From contig CAIWLA010000252.1 in NCBI GenBank assembly GCA_903913345.1, positions 1-7,470 of the forward strand: a stretch of DNA of 7,470 nucleotides. The letters are read 5' to 3'. The stretch is from an uncultured Magnetococcales bacterium. GTDB lineage: Bacteria > Pseudomonadota > Magnetococcia > Magnetococcales > Magnetaquicoccaceae. The notes beneath the pieces are model-generated. The model searched no databases, was not told where the DNA came from, and worked only from the letters and a program-made list of their open reading frames with translations. Shown here piece after piece: positions 1 to 6,101 of the stretch; position 1 is the first letter of the stretch; each line of letters opens with the position of its first letter. The translations under genes were made by a program, and so were the position numbers.

Positions 1-3000
1 CCTTGGCAGCCAGACCATAACTGTCCGTCGCGGTCACGGTAATGTTCAATGTACCCACATCGGCATTGGCGGGCGTACCAATAAAGGTCTGCGAGGCGGC
101 ATCAAAGGTAAGCCAAGTGGGCAAGGGATTATTGCCATTTTGCGTCGCCTTCCAGGTGAGATGATCCCCACTGCTGGTGTCCGCATCGGTGAAGGTTTTG
201 TTGTCCAACGCCAGGGAAAAGGCCTGACCCTGCGTGGCGGTCTGGGTGGCGGTCTGTTTGGTCGCATCCAATACCGGGGCATGGTCAGCAGGACGCACGG
301 TCAGGCTGAAAATGTTTGAGACAGACAAGGGGACTGGGTCCGGGCCCGGGACCGTGTCCTTGCCCGTGTCGGTGGCAGTGACCTTGATATTGTACGTGCC
401 CTGCTCTGAACTGATCAGTGTGCCCGTGGTGAAGGTTCCTGTACTCGCATTCAATTGAAGCCAGCTTGGCAAGTCGGCACCACCGACCAGAGTGGCCGAG
501 TAGGTCAGTTTGTCCCCATACGGGATATCTTTATCGTCAAAGTTGCTCGCCACCGAAAGACCGGTACTGGTGGTGGCCGTGGGCGACCAACCGAGCGACT
601 GACCAATAAACCCCGTCTGGTTGGCAATCTGTTTGACCGTCGGGGCATCGTTGGCGTTGGCCACGTCAATATGGAAAATATTGGACTGCACCGACACCCC
701 TGCCCAGTCGGTAGCCGTTACCCGAACATCCAGTGGGCCAGTCACCTGTGTGACATCCAAGTTGTCAGGCGTACCAATAAAGGTGCGGGTGGCGGCATCG
801 AACACCAGCCACGAGGGCAAGGCACCCCCGTTGAGCAGATGGCCTGTGCTGTCAACCCGTTGGGCGGAATAGGTCAACTGATCGTTGGGGAGATCGGCAT
901 CGTAGAAGGGGGCCACCGAGCCGCCCGGTGCCGCCGCATTCTGGGTGGCCGGCGTCAATTCCTGCAAGAAAAGCCTGCCCTGCGTCGCCGTCATGTTGAC
1001 AATCGGCACACCCGCAGTGGGTGAACTGTCCGGCTGCGTCACCAGGACCAGAAAATTGTCGGCCATGCTCAAACTGCTCGTGCTGGTCGCGATGACCGTG
1101 CCATCCGCAGCGGTCGTCTCGGTTGCGGTGATCTTGATCCCCAACAACAATCCGACATCGTTGAGTGTGGGAGATCCGTAGAGAAAATCACCGGGCTGGG
1201 CGGTCCCGGTGCCGCCCAGATGGAGCCAACTGGGCAGCGCGGTGCCATCCTGCAACGTGGCCGTATAGGTCAGTTGCGCCTTCGAGCCGGTAATATCCAT
1301 ATCCACATCGTGGAAAATGTTCGTCACATCCGCCATTTTCAATTCAAACGTGGGCGTGTCTGGCGTACTGGCAGAGGCCGGAGCCAACAGGCCAGACAGG
1401 GCATGGGCGATCGTTGGCGCGTCATTGACGTTGGCCACATTCAGGGTGAAATGGGCATCGGCTTGCTGACCGGACGGCTGATCGGTCGCGATGACATCGA
1501 TCGTCAGAGGAGACCCCAGCGTCACATTGGCGTTGGCAGGCGTACCGGTGAAGGTGCGGGTCGTCGGATCAAATTGGAGCCAGGAGGGCAAGCTGGTATT
1601 GGTCCCGTTCACCACCAGTTTGGCACTGTAGGCCAGAGTATTGCCGACATTGGGATCCTGGAAGGCGTTGGCGGAGACCTGGAAAGTGAATGGCTGACCC
1701 TGGGTGGCCGAGTGAACGGACGACACCAGCCCGGCATAATCGCTCCCCGCCACAGGCGGACTGTAGGGAGATTGTATGTTCAGGGCAAAGATATCCGAGA
1801 CACTCAGGCTCGGCCCGCCCGCCGGATTGACCGAATGGTCATGCGCCGTCAGCTGGACGGAGACGGACTGGTCGATCTGGGTCGCATCGCTGCCGGCACC
1901 GTTGTAGTAGAAGGTATTCGTTGAGGCATCAAAGTGCAACCAACCGGGCAGGACGCTTCCATCGCTCAGGGTGGCTGTATAGGTGAGCGTATCGCCATAT
2001 TTGGCATCGGGATCCGCAAACGTGCCAGACGGCACCACAAACCGGAAAGGCACCCCCTGGGCAAAGGGGATCCCCTGGTTGATGTTCTGGGCCGTGAACG
2101 GGTTGGCCACCACGGGCTGATCATTGGCGTTGGCCACCGTCAGTGTCAGAGAGGCTTGACCCGTTTTGCCGGCCTGATCGGTGGCGACCACGGAAACCAG
2201 CACCGTGCCCACATCGTCATTGCCCGGCGTCCCCGTCAAGGCCTGGGTGGCCGCATCGAAGTGCAACCAGGTCGGCAGGGCCGTATTGTTGGCCCCGGCA
2301 ATCGAATAGGTCAAGGCGTTCGAGGTTTGATCCCAGGAATCCTGGTCGGTAAAAAATCCGGAGGAAATCTGCGAGGTGAACGGCACACCTTGCGTGGCCT
2401 GGAGTGCCGAAAGGGCGTTGGACGCCGGTATCGGTGCATGGTCGTTGATGTACAGGGCAAACGATTTGGTGGCATAGACACCGAAGGTATCCGTTGCCGT
2501 CACCGTGATCGTATGCGGGCCGTCAGAGGCCGTTGTGGTGCTCAATACAGAATCGGTCAATTGTCCCGTTGTGGGATCGAGACTCAGCCAACTGGGCAGA
2601 CTGGTGCTGCCATCCACCGAGGTCAGGGTATAGGTCAGGCTGTCCAACGCCTTGCCACCCACAGACAGACGGGTATCGGCATCCGTGAACGCATGGGGAA
2701 TGTTCGCGGAGGTGTTTTGCGTGGCGTCTATCAAAACCAACCCAGTCCCGGTGGTGGCCACGGGGGCATCATTGGCGTTGTCCACCATGAGCAGATAGTT
2801 GACCGAGGCCGAACTGGCATTGACACTGCCATACGTGGCGGTAATCTTGACGACTTCGTCACCCACGTCCGCATTGTGTGGTGTGCCACTCAGGGTCAGG
2901 GTGGCAGAATCCCAATGGAGCCAGTCCGGGAGAGAACCGTTCGTCAGGGAAACCGTATAGGTCAGGCTGGATCCGGACGGAGCGGTAAAGGTCTCTCTGG

Positions 3001-4783
3001 GTAATGAAAAATTGAATACCTGATCCTGGGCAGCAAAGAGAAAGCTGAGCGTCTGCCCGTGAATATCACCGAGTCCCGAAAGCTCCAGGAGGGTTTGATT
3101 GTAGTGGGCCAAGGCGGCCGTGGCACTGATCGGCTCTTTCGAGTGATCAGAGGTTGCCTGAGCGATCAATGCGGCAACATCGCTGCTGAACTGGCTCGGC
3201 GATTCCGTGAGACTGATCGCCTTGACCGTTGCCGCAGCGGCCAGGGTTTGTGACGTAAGGGTAATACCGTTGGAGGGATCCCTGTCACTATCCAAATTTT
3301 GCAATAAATACGCCAAATTGGTAACGGCAGTGAGTTGTTCGCCAACGAGTTGCCCGCTCGCCTTGAATCCAGGAGAGGCCACAGAGGTGGCACCAACCAA
3401 CTTGTCCAGCGTGACAATGGGGAGACCATCGCCCAAGCGAATACTGGTTGAGCTGACGGTACCGAGGAGAATGTTGCCAATGGAAAAGGAGACCGATTCG
3501 CCATCCCGGAAGGAAAAACCCCCTCCCTGGTCCGTGACACCACTCAGGGTAGCCGTCCGGTATTGCAGTCCCGCCACCGCGCCATCCAGAAAGACACCGT
3601 GGGAGATGCTCACCACGGGGGCCGGGGGGGGAGGCAACAAAGTCTGGATATGTACCAGTTCATGCTGCAACTCGACCACATCGGCCTGGCTCATTTTGCT
3701 CGTATCAATACCCTGAACCGCCTTGATCGGCAATGACATCCCCGACCCATTCTGGGCATTGTAACTGTCCATCAGGGCGTTGACCACTGCGGTATTATGA
3801 CTGGCATCCGCTTTGCTGTCACTCGATGTATCCGACTTGTTGTCGTGCAACACCGGAGGCAACATACTGTTGAAACGATTCAAAATATCCTGTGGGGCAC
3901 GGAAGGCTGGCTGGGGCGACCCATCCAGGGTGACCACCGTGGCCATGCCGGGCTGGATCAGGGTGACCGTCCCCTGCCCACTGGCATCGGAAATATCCAA
4001 CACCCCGGAGGTATGCACCACCGTCGTCTGGCCATCTGCCGTCACCTCACCCTGCAGGGCACTCCCGCGAATACCGATCTGGGCCGAAGGGGTCTTGATG
4101 GTGGAGTGGCGTCCTGGATGCTGGTGAGCAATATCGCCGCTGGAAAAGGAAAAAGCCCCTTTCATGACCGTGGTGGCAAACTCCCCCTGGGCTGCCGCCG
4201 GGTTATAGGAATATTTGTTCAGGACGATACGGGCACTGGTGCCCAACTGGAATTGGGTGCCGTCCAGGAAGAGCAACTGAACCTGCCCCCCGTCCGAGGT
4301 CTTGATCTCCTCTCCCTCGAAAATGTCGTCCCCCGCCTTCAGGGGATGACCCTCGCCACCCTGAGTGTGCGCGGTCGCCGAACCGCTGACCATCTTGACC
4401 TTGCCAATGGCCCCGCCAGCCGCCCCGGTCGCCCCGGTCGCCACGGTATGTTCCGGCACGGGACCGGCCACCAGCAATCCGGGTCGCTCTCCCGGCAACA
4501 GCAGTGCCACCGTCTCCGGCAAGAGAAAGGCTCCATTGGGGGCCGTCAGGATGGGCGGTGCATCGGTGGCAAAATAATCGGCCACCACCACCCGTTCCCC
4601 CGCCTGACTGATGATCAGATGATTGCCCTCCCGGGCAAATTCACCATCCAAGAAGAGGGCAGCACTGGCCAGTTGCACCCACCCTCCCACGGCAGAAACC
4701 CCTTCGCCCAACGCAGCAATGGACGCATGGTCCGGGGAGGAAATACCTTGAACCGTATTCGGCGTGAACATATTGATCACCAT
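1..4783 (-). CDS. Giant FecR-domain / cadherin-like repeat surface protein (C-terminus off window)
   Basis: The frame is open from ATG 4783 to the left edge (1594 codons, no stop), with an in-frame TGA at 4817-4819 upstream. There is no Sec signal peptide. Residues ~30-110 form a prefix (DGEFAREGNHLIIS, then VVVADYF) that I know from large alphaproteobacterial-type exported proteins. Residues ~125-285 are a FecR-like domain (FLDGTQFQLG; IKTPSAQIGIRG). Residues ~286-388 are a linker ending in PPPP. Residues ~390-470 match a beta-rich module (FLDGAVAGLQYRT, then FSFRDGESVSFSIGNILLG), followed by a helical part with LLQNLDSDRDPSNGI. From residue ~584 there are nine CADG/He_PIG-type domains with the core LTY..L..G..LPSWL.FD. 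The likely role is a cell-surface adhesin or biofilm matrix protein, probably exported by type I secretion; both role and route are inferred, since any C-terminal secretion signal lies outside. The start is uncertain: no strong Shine-Dalgarno precedes ATG 4783, and ATG 4771 is an alternative. Confidence 0.93.
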   Translation of the reverse strand, partial: MVINMFTPNTVQGISSPDHASIAALGEGVSAVGGWVQLASAALFLDGEFAREGNHLIISQAGERVVVADYFATDAPPILTAPNGAFLLPETVALLLPGERPGLLVAGPVPEHTVATGATGAAGGAIGKVKMVSGSATAHTQGGEGHPLKAGDDIFEGEEIKTSDGGQVQLLFLDGTQFQLGTSARIVLNKYSYNPAAAQGEFATTVMKGAFSFSSGDIAHQHPGRHSTIKTPSAQIGIRGSALQGEVTADGQTTVVHTSGVLDISDASGQGTVTLIQPGMATVVTLDGSPQPAFRAPQDILNRFNSMLPPVLHDNKSDTSSDSKADASHNTAVVNALMDSYNAQNGSGMSLPIKAVQGIDTSKMSQADVVELQHELVHIQTLLPPPPAPVVSISHGVFLDGAVAGLQYRTATLSGVTDQGGGFSFRDGESVSFSIGNILLGTVSSTSIRLGDGLPIVTLDKLVGATSVASPGFKASGQLVGEQLTAVTNLAYLLQNLDSDRDPSNGITLTSQTLAAAATVKAISLTESPSQFSSDVAALIAQATSDHSKEPISATAALAHYNQTLLELSGLGDIHGQTLSFLFAAQDQVFNFSLPRETFTAPSGSSLTYTVSLTNGSLPDWLHWDSATLTLSGTPHNADVGDEVVKITATYGSVNASSASVNYLLMVDNANDAPVATTGTGLVLIDATQNTSANIPHAFTDADTRLSVGGKALDSLTYTLTSVDGSTSLPSWLSLDPTTGQLTDSVLSTTTASDGPHTITVTATDTFGVYATKSFALYINDHAPIPASNALSALQATQGVPFTSQISSGFFTDQDSWDQTSNALTYSIAGANNTALPTWLHFDAATQALTGTPGNDDVGTVLVSVVATDQAGKTGQASLTLTVANANDQPVVANPFTAQNINQGIPFAQGVPFRFVVPSGTFADPDAKYGDTLTYTATLSDGSVLPGWLHFDASTNTFYYNGAGSDATQIDQSVSVQLTAHDHSVNPAGGPSLSVSDIFALNIQSPYSPPVAGSDYAGLVSSVHSATQGQPFTFQVSANAFQDPNVGNTLAYSAKLVVNGTNTSLPSWLQFDPTTRTFTGTPANANVTLGSPLTIDVIATDQPSGQQADAHFTLNVANVNDAPTIAHALSGLLAPASASTPDTPTFELKMADVTNIFHDVDMDITGSKAQLTYTATLQDGTALPSWLHLGGTGTAQPGDFLYGSPTLNDVGLLLGIKITATETTAADGTVIATSTSSLSMADNFLVLVTQPDSSPTAGVPIVNMTATQGRLFLQELTPATQNAAAPGGSVAPFYDADLPNDQLTYSAQRVDSTGHLLNGGALPSWLVFDAATRTFIGTPDNLDVTQVTGPLDVRVTATDWAGVSVQSNIFHIDVANANDAPTVKQIANQTGFIGQSLGWSPTATTSTGLSVASNFDDKDIPYGDKLTYSATLVGGADLPSWLQLNASTGTFTTGTLISSEQGTYNIKVTATDTGKDTVPGPDPVPLSVSNIFSLTVRPADHAPVLDATKQTATQTATQGQAFSLALDNKTFTDADTSSGDHLTWKATQNGNNPLPTWLTFDAASQTFIGTPANADVGTLNITVTATDSYGLAAK
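2..3034 (-). repeat. Nine tandem cadherin-like (CADG/He_PIG-type) domains, last one partial
   Basis: In transcription order my domain limits are 3034-2762, 2761-2426, 2425-2108, 2107-1748, 1747-1409, 1408-1013, 1012-635, 634-269 and 268-2 (cut). Each has an F.D.D-like acidic motif, LTY.A.L, and LP.WL.FD. Odd-numbered domains (1,3,5,7,9) carry GTP.N.DV; those complete in the window end in N.ND.P, and domains 3-9 of this set begin ATQG..F. Even-numbered domains lack GTP, tend to have an insertion before a strand such as SVSNIFSLTV, and end in variants such as NDHAP, SPPVA, DSSPTA or DHAPV. Acidic motifs fit calcium-stabilised domain junctions, as in the family; that is inference. Confidence 0.85.
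3029..3616 (-). other. Beta-rich module plus helical segment between FecR linker and repeats
   Basis: This encodes residues ~390-585. The first ~80 residues show a module I recognise from many proteobacterial exported proteins: FLDGAVAGLQYRT, G.TD..G.FSFRDGE, VSFSIGNILLG, then IVTLDKLVG. The following ~100 residues look helical and start with VTNLAYLLQNLDSD and NGITL, the usual companion of that module. I cannot give it a firm family name from memory, and no catalytic motif is visible. It may act as a spacer or folding unit between the FecR domain and the cadherin-like stalk. Confidence 0.6.
3624..3631 (-). repeat. C8 homopolymer tract inside the giant gene
   Basis: Eight consecutive G on the plus strand (C8 on the coding strand) encode most of the PPPP in the linker after the FecR domain, at residues ~385-388. 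A one-base slip here would leave a protein of only about 390 residues before the altered frame, removing all repeats. Confidence 0.9.
3929..4411 (-). other. FecR-like domain coding segment of the giant protein
   Basis: This encodes residues ~125-285. Hallmarks in order are IGKVKMVSGSATA, the basal motif LKAGDDIFEGEEIKT, LLFLDGTQFQLG, a GAFSFSSGDIA segment, IKTPSAQIGIRGSALQG, and a closing strand with VLIQPG-like spacing (TLIQPGMATVV). This form of FecR domain occurs at the N-terminus of long repeat proteins. It should not be read as the iron-citrate anti-sigma factor: there is no membrane anchor and no FecI-like sigma gene nearby. The exact function in such proteins is not established to my knowledge. 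Confidence 0.85.
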
Positions 4784-4911
4784 ATCAGCATAAACGTGAA
4801 TCCCTGGTGGCAACGGTCAACCCAAACACCACCCGGACCAACCAGAGTGATCCATCCGGTTGACACGGCGTTTGTCAAGGGTAAAAACCCTCCAGGGACT
4901 AAGAAAACCTG
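4784..4911 (-). promoter_or_regulatory. 5' leader of the giant gene with three small inverted repeats
   Basis: Three inverted repeats are packed at 4860-4913. TTGACA/TGTCAA lies at 4860-4865 and 4873-4878 with a 7-base loop. GGGT/ACCC lies at 4879-4890. TCCAGG/CCTGGA lies at 4891-4896 and 4908-4913, overlapping the predicted transcription start. They may form hairpins in the leader RNA or serve as protein sites. I do not recognise a known riboswitch class here. Confidence 0.4.
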
Positions 4912-4916
4912 GAACG

Positions 4917-4945
4917 ATTATATCTGAATCGGTCGGATTTTGCAA
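4917..4945 (-). promoter_or_regulatory. Sigma-70-type promoter for the giant surface-protein gene
   Basis: On the minus strand TTGCAA (4945-4940) is followed after exactly 17 bases by a perfect TATAAT (4922-4917). Transcription would begin near 4910, giving a leader of roughly 125 bases before ATG 4783. The perfect -10, ideal spacing and correct orientation make this the best promoter in the window. The -35 matches TTGACA at four of six positions. Confidence 0.7.
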
Positions 4946-4965
4946 CACTTTTCTTTGACTTGGTA

Positions 4966-5035
4966 TCGACATGATGCGGCATGTCACGAATCTGCAACTT
5001 AACAAACAGTTGCCATTCAGGTCGACAAGATGCGG
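4966..5035. repeat. 14-bp direct repeat (two copies), first copy containing a dyad
   Basis: TCGACATGATGCGG (4966-4979) and TCGACAAGATGCGG (5022-5035) agree at 13 of 14 positions, 56 bp apart. The first copy overlaps a perfect 6-bp dyad, GACATG/CATGTC, at 4968-4973 and 4980-4985. Between the copies is another 6-bp dyad, GCAACT/AGTTGC, at 4994-4999 and 5008-5013. All lie just upstream of the -35 of the minus-strand promoter, where activator or repressor sites are expected. Confidence 0.5.
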
Positions 5036-5050
5036 TCCAACCAACGGACG

Positions 5051-5087
5051 GGAGCGCACCAAATGGTGCCCTCCAGGATCCGGATCC
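5051..5087. promoter_or_regulatory. 24-bp dyad followed by a 12-bp palindrome, possible operator
   Basis: Positions 5051-5074 form an imperfect dyad: GGAG..GCACCA mirrored by TGGTGC..CTCC, with 10 of 12 half-site positions symmetric. Immediately after, 5076-5087 is the perfect palindrome GGATCCGGATCC. The pair sits between the two divergent genes, upstream of the AT-rich promoter patch of the plus-strand gene. No T-run follows, so a terminator is unlikely; a dimeric repressor or activator site is the simplest reading. Confidence 0.35.
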
Positions 5088-5137
5088 GATCCAGGTGATC
5101 GGGATTGGCTTGGAAGGGCTGGGCGGGCTTGCCGGTG

Positions 5138-5166
5138 TTGCAGCAAAGTTTACATAAATTTAACAT
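5138..5166 (+). promoter_or_regulatory. Possible promoter for the PhoU-like gene
   Basis: TTGCAG (5138-5143) is followed after 17 bases by TAACAT (5161-5166). The -10 matches TATAAT at four of six positions, and the region is the only AT-rich patch in the intergenic space. It lies about 115 bases before the start codon. It overlaps the Pho-box-like repeats, so promoter and box assignments compete. Confidence 0.3.
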
Positions 5167-5177
5167 ATTAAAGTCAA
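5149..5177 (+). promoter_or_regulatory. Pho-box-like array of 11-bp-spaced heptamers
   Basis: Three heptamers occur at an exact 11-bp period: TTTACAT (5149-5155), TTAACAT (5160-5166) and AAGTCAA (5171-5177). They are separated by A/T-only 4-mers (5156-5159 and 5167-5170). PhoB sites have this layout, with heptamers near CTGTCAT and AT-rich 4-bp spacers. Each heptamer here matches CTGTCAT at only four of seven positions, so the match lies in architecture more than bases. The position upstream of a PhoU-like gene adds some weight. Confidence 0.3.
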
Positions 5178-5249
5178 AAAAGGCCACCTGTCGCCTTCCC
5201 ATCCCGTACCAAAGAGACTATCCTGTTCACAGCATGGTGGCTACGACTA

Positions 5250-5258
5250 CCCCCCCCC
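5250..5258 (+). repeat. C9 homopolymer in the leader of the PhoU-like gene
   Basis: Nine consecutive C lie 25 bases before ATG 5283. Loss of one C would put an upstream ATG (5234) in frame with the gene and add 16 residues. With C9 as given, that ATG is out of frame. Confidence 0.85.
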
Positions 5259-5267
5259 AATACGACC

Positions 5268-5273
5268 AAGGAG
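5268..5273 (+). promoter_or_regulatory. Ribosome binding site AAGGAG
   Basis: A near-consensus Shine-Dalgarno with 9 bases to ATG 5283. This fixes the start of the PhoU-like gene. Confidence 0.85.
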
Positions 5274-5282
5274 AAACAGACC

Positions 5283-5981
5283 ATGAGCAGCAACCCATCC
5301 TTCCTCAGCAACCTGAGCGATGCCGTCTTTCCCCGGATGCAGGATTTTTACGGCATGATCCTGGCGCAATGCGATCTGGTGGCGCAATCCTCGAATGCCC
5401 TGGTGGAGTTTATGCAGACGGGCAGCAAGACGGCTGCCGATCTGGTGGTCCGTCTGGACAGCGAAGAGGATGTTCTTAAATCGAAACACCTGAAAATGTT
5501 GGCCACTGCCTTCGCCACCCCCCTGGACCGGGAAGATCTGGAACGGGGCATCACATCGGTGGGTGTCACCATGAAATATGCCGCGACCATCGTGCAAGAG
5601 ATGCAGGCCTTGAATATCAGCTCGGATAAATACACCACGGAGATGGCGGTTTTGCTTCGGGATGGGCATGAGGCACTCCATCGCGGCTACAAAAAATTGG
5701 GCACCAAGGAGTCCCCGTTGGCCGAAGCCGATGCCCGGGTGGCCGTGCAGACCAAACACAATCTGGACAAATGCTTCCGACGCGCCCTGGCCGAACTGTT
5801 CAATGCCGACCAGATCCTGAACAACCTGGAATCGGGTGCGCCCAACTCCAAAATGGAGGCCATGAGCTATGTCCTGGAAATTTTCAAGCGGCGGGAAATT
5901 TATCGGCATCTGGCGGACGCTGGCCATGAAAAATCACGCGCTGGCAACTTTTTGCACGATATTGTGGTCAAAAGCTCCTGA
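5283..5981 (+). CDS. PhoU-like protein, DUF47 family, with degenerate metal-binding motifs
   Basis: A complete 232-residue protein, close to the usual DUF47 length, all-helical and without signal or membrane segments, so cytoplasmic. Family landmarks are FYGMILAQCDLV (22-33), TPLDREDLE (79-87), RRALAELF (166-173), FKRREIYRHL (201-210) and the ending HDIVVK (225-230). DUF47 proteins are PhoU relatives usually encoded beside a Pit-type phosphate transporter and thought to modulate it. Family members carry E/DxxxD metal-binding motifs. Here the first survives as D59-D63. The expected second near 92-97, third (K158..D162) and fourth (A211..H215) have lost acidic residues. No transporter gene lies next to it in this window, since the downstream gene is convergent. 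The start is set by the AAGGAG site. Family assignment is confident; a phosphate role is inferred. Confidence 0.88.
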   Translation: MSSNPSFLSNLSDAVFPRMQDFYGMILAQCDLVAQSSNALVEFMQTGSKTAADLVVRLDSEEDVLKSKHLKMLATAFATPLDREDLERGITSVGVTMKYAATIVQEMQALNISSDKYTTEMAVLLRDGHEALHRGYKKLGTKESPLAEADARVAVQTKHNLDKCFRRALAELFNADQILNNLESGAPNSKMEAMSYVLEIFKRREIYRHLADAGHEKSRAGNFLHDIVVKSS

Positions 5982-5995
5982 TCATTCGCCGTTTT

Positions 5996-6067
5996 CGTCA
6001 TCCCAGCGAAAGCGGGGATCCCGGTTTCGCGGGTGCCATCTGGATCCCCGCCTGCGCGGGAATGACG
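5996..6067. repeat. 72-bp dispersed-type inverted repeat between convergent genes
   Basis: The arms at 5996-6023 and 6040-6067 are 28 bp each and match at 23 positions, around a 16-bp loop. The outer end is CGTCAT and the arms carry the GCGGGGATCC core. This closely resembles the widely dispersed proteobacterial repeat with ends like GTCATTCCCGCG (similar in type to neisserial dRS3/REP-like elements). It begins 14 bp after the PhoU-like stop and ends 34 bp from the acyltransferase stop. It could fold into a strong hairpin acting as a two-way transcription barrier, though no clear T-run follows on either strand. Confidence 0.8.
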
Positions 6068-6101
6068 TTTGCAAAACGACACATCCCAGGCTGGGTGCGG
6101 T

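Noticed and set aside
1934..3004. Long plus-strand ORF (356 codons), and similar ones at 455-1024 and 1220-1924
   Set aside because: They are antisense shadows of the repeat protein. Their products are rich in R, G, H and Q with no recognisable domain, whereas the minus strand shows clear cadherin-like domains without a stop.
4784..4911. A c-di-GMP or other known riboswitch in the leader of the giant gene
   Set aside because: The small hairpins do not match any conserved riboswitch core that I can recall.
3797..4927. Plus-strand ORF of 376 codons
   Set aside because: It lies opposite the FecR-like domain and runs through the minus-strand promoter. Composition is typical of an antisense shadow, with no domain or good ribosome site seen.
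4817..5146. Minus-strand ORF (109 codons) in frame with and just upstream of the giant gene, separated by one TGA
   Set aside because: It contains the predicted promoter and operator-like repeats, shows no protein family features, and is better read as intergenic DNA than as a broken N-terminus.
5247..5927. Minus-strand ORF of 226 codons opposite the PhoU-like gene
   Set aside because: The plus-strand frame has a strong Shine-Dalgarno and clear DUF47 motifs. The minus-strand product has no recognisable features.
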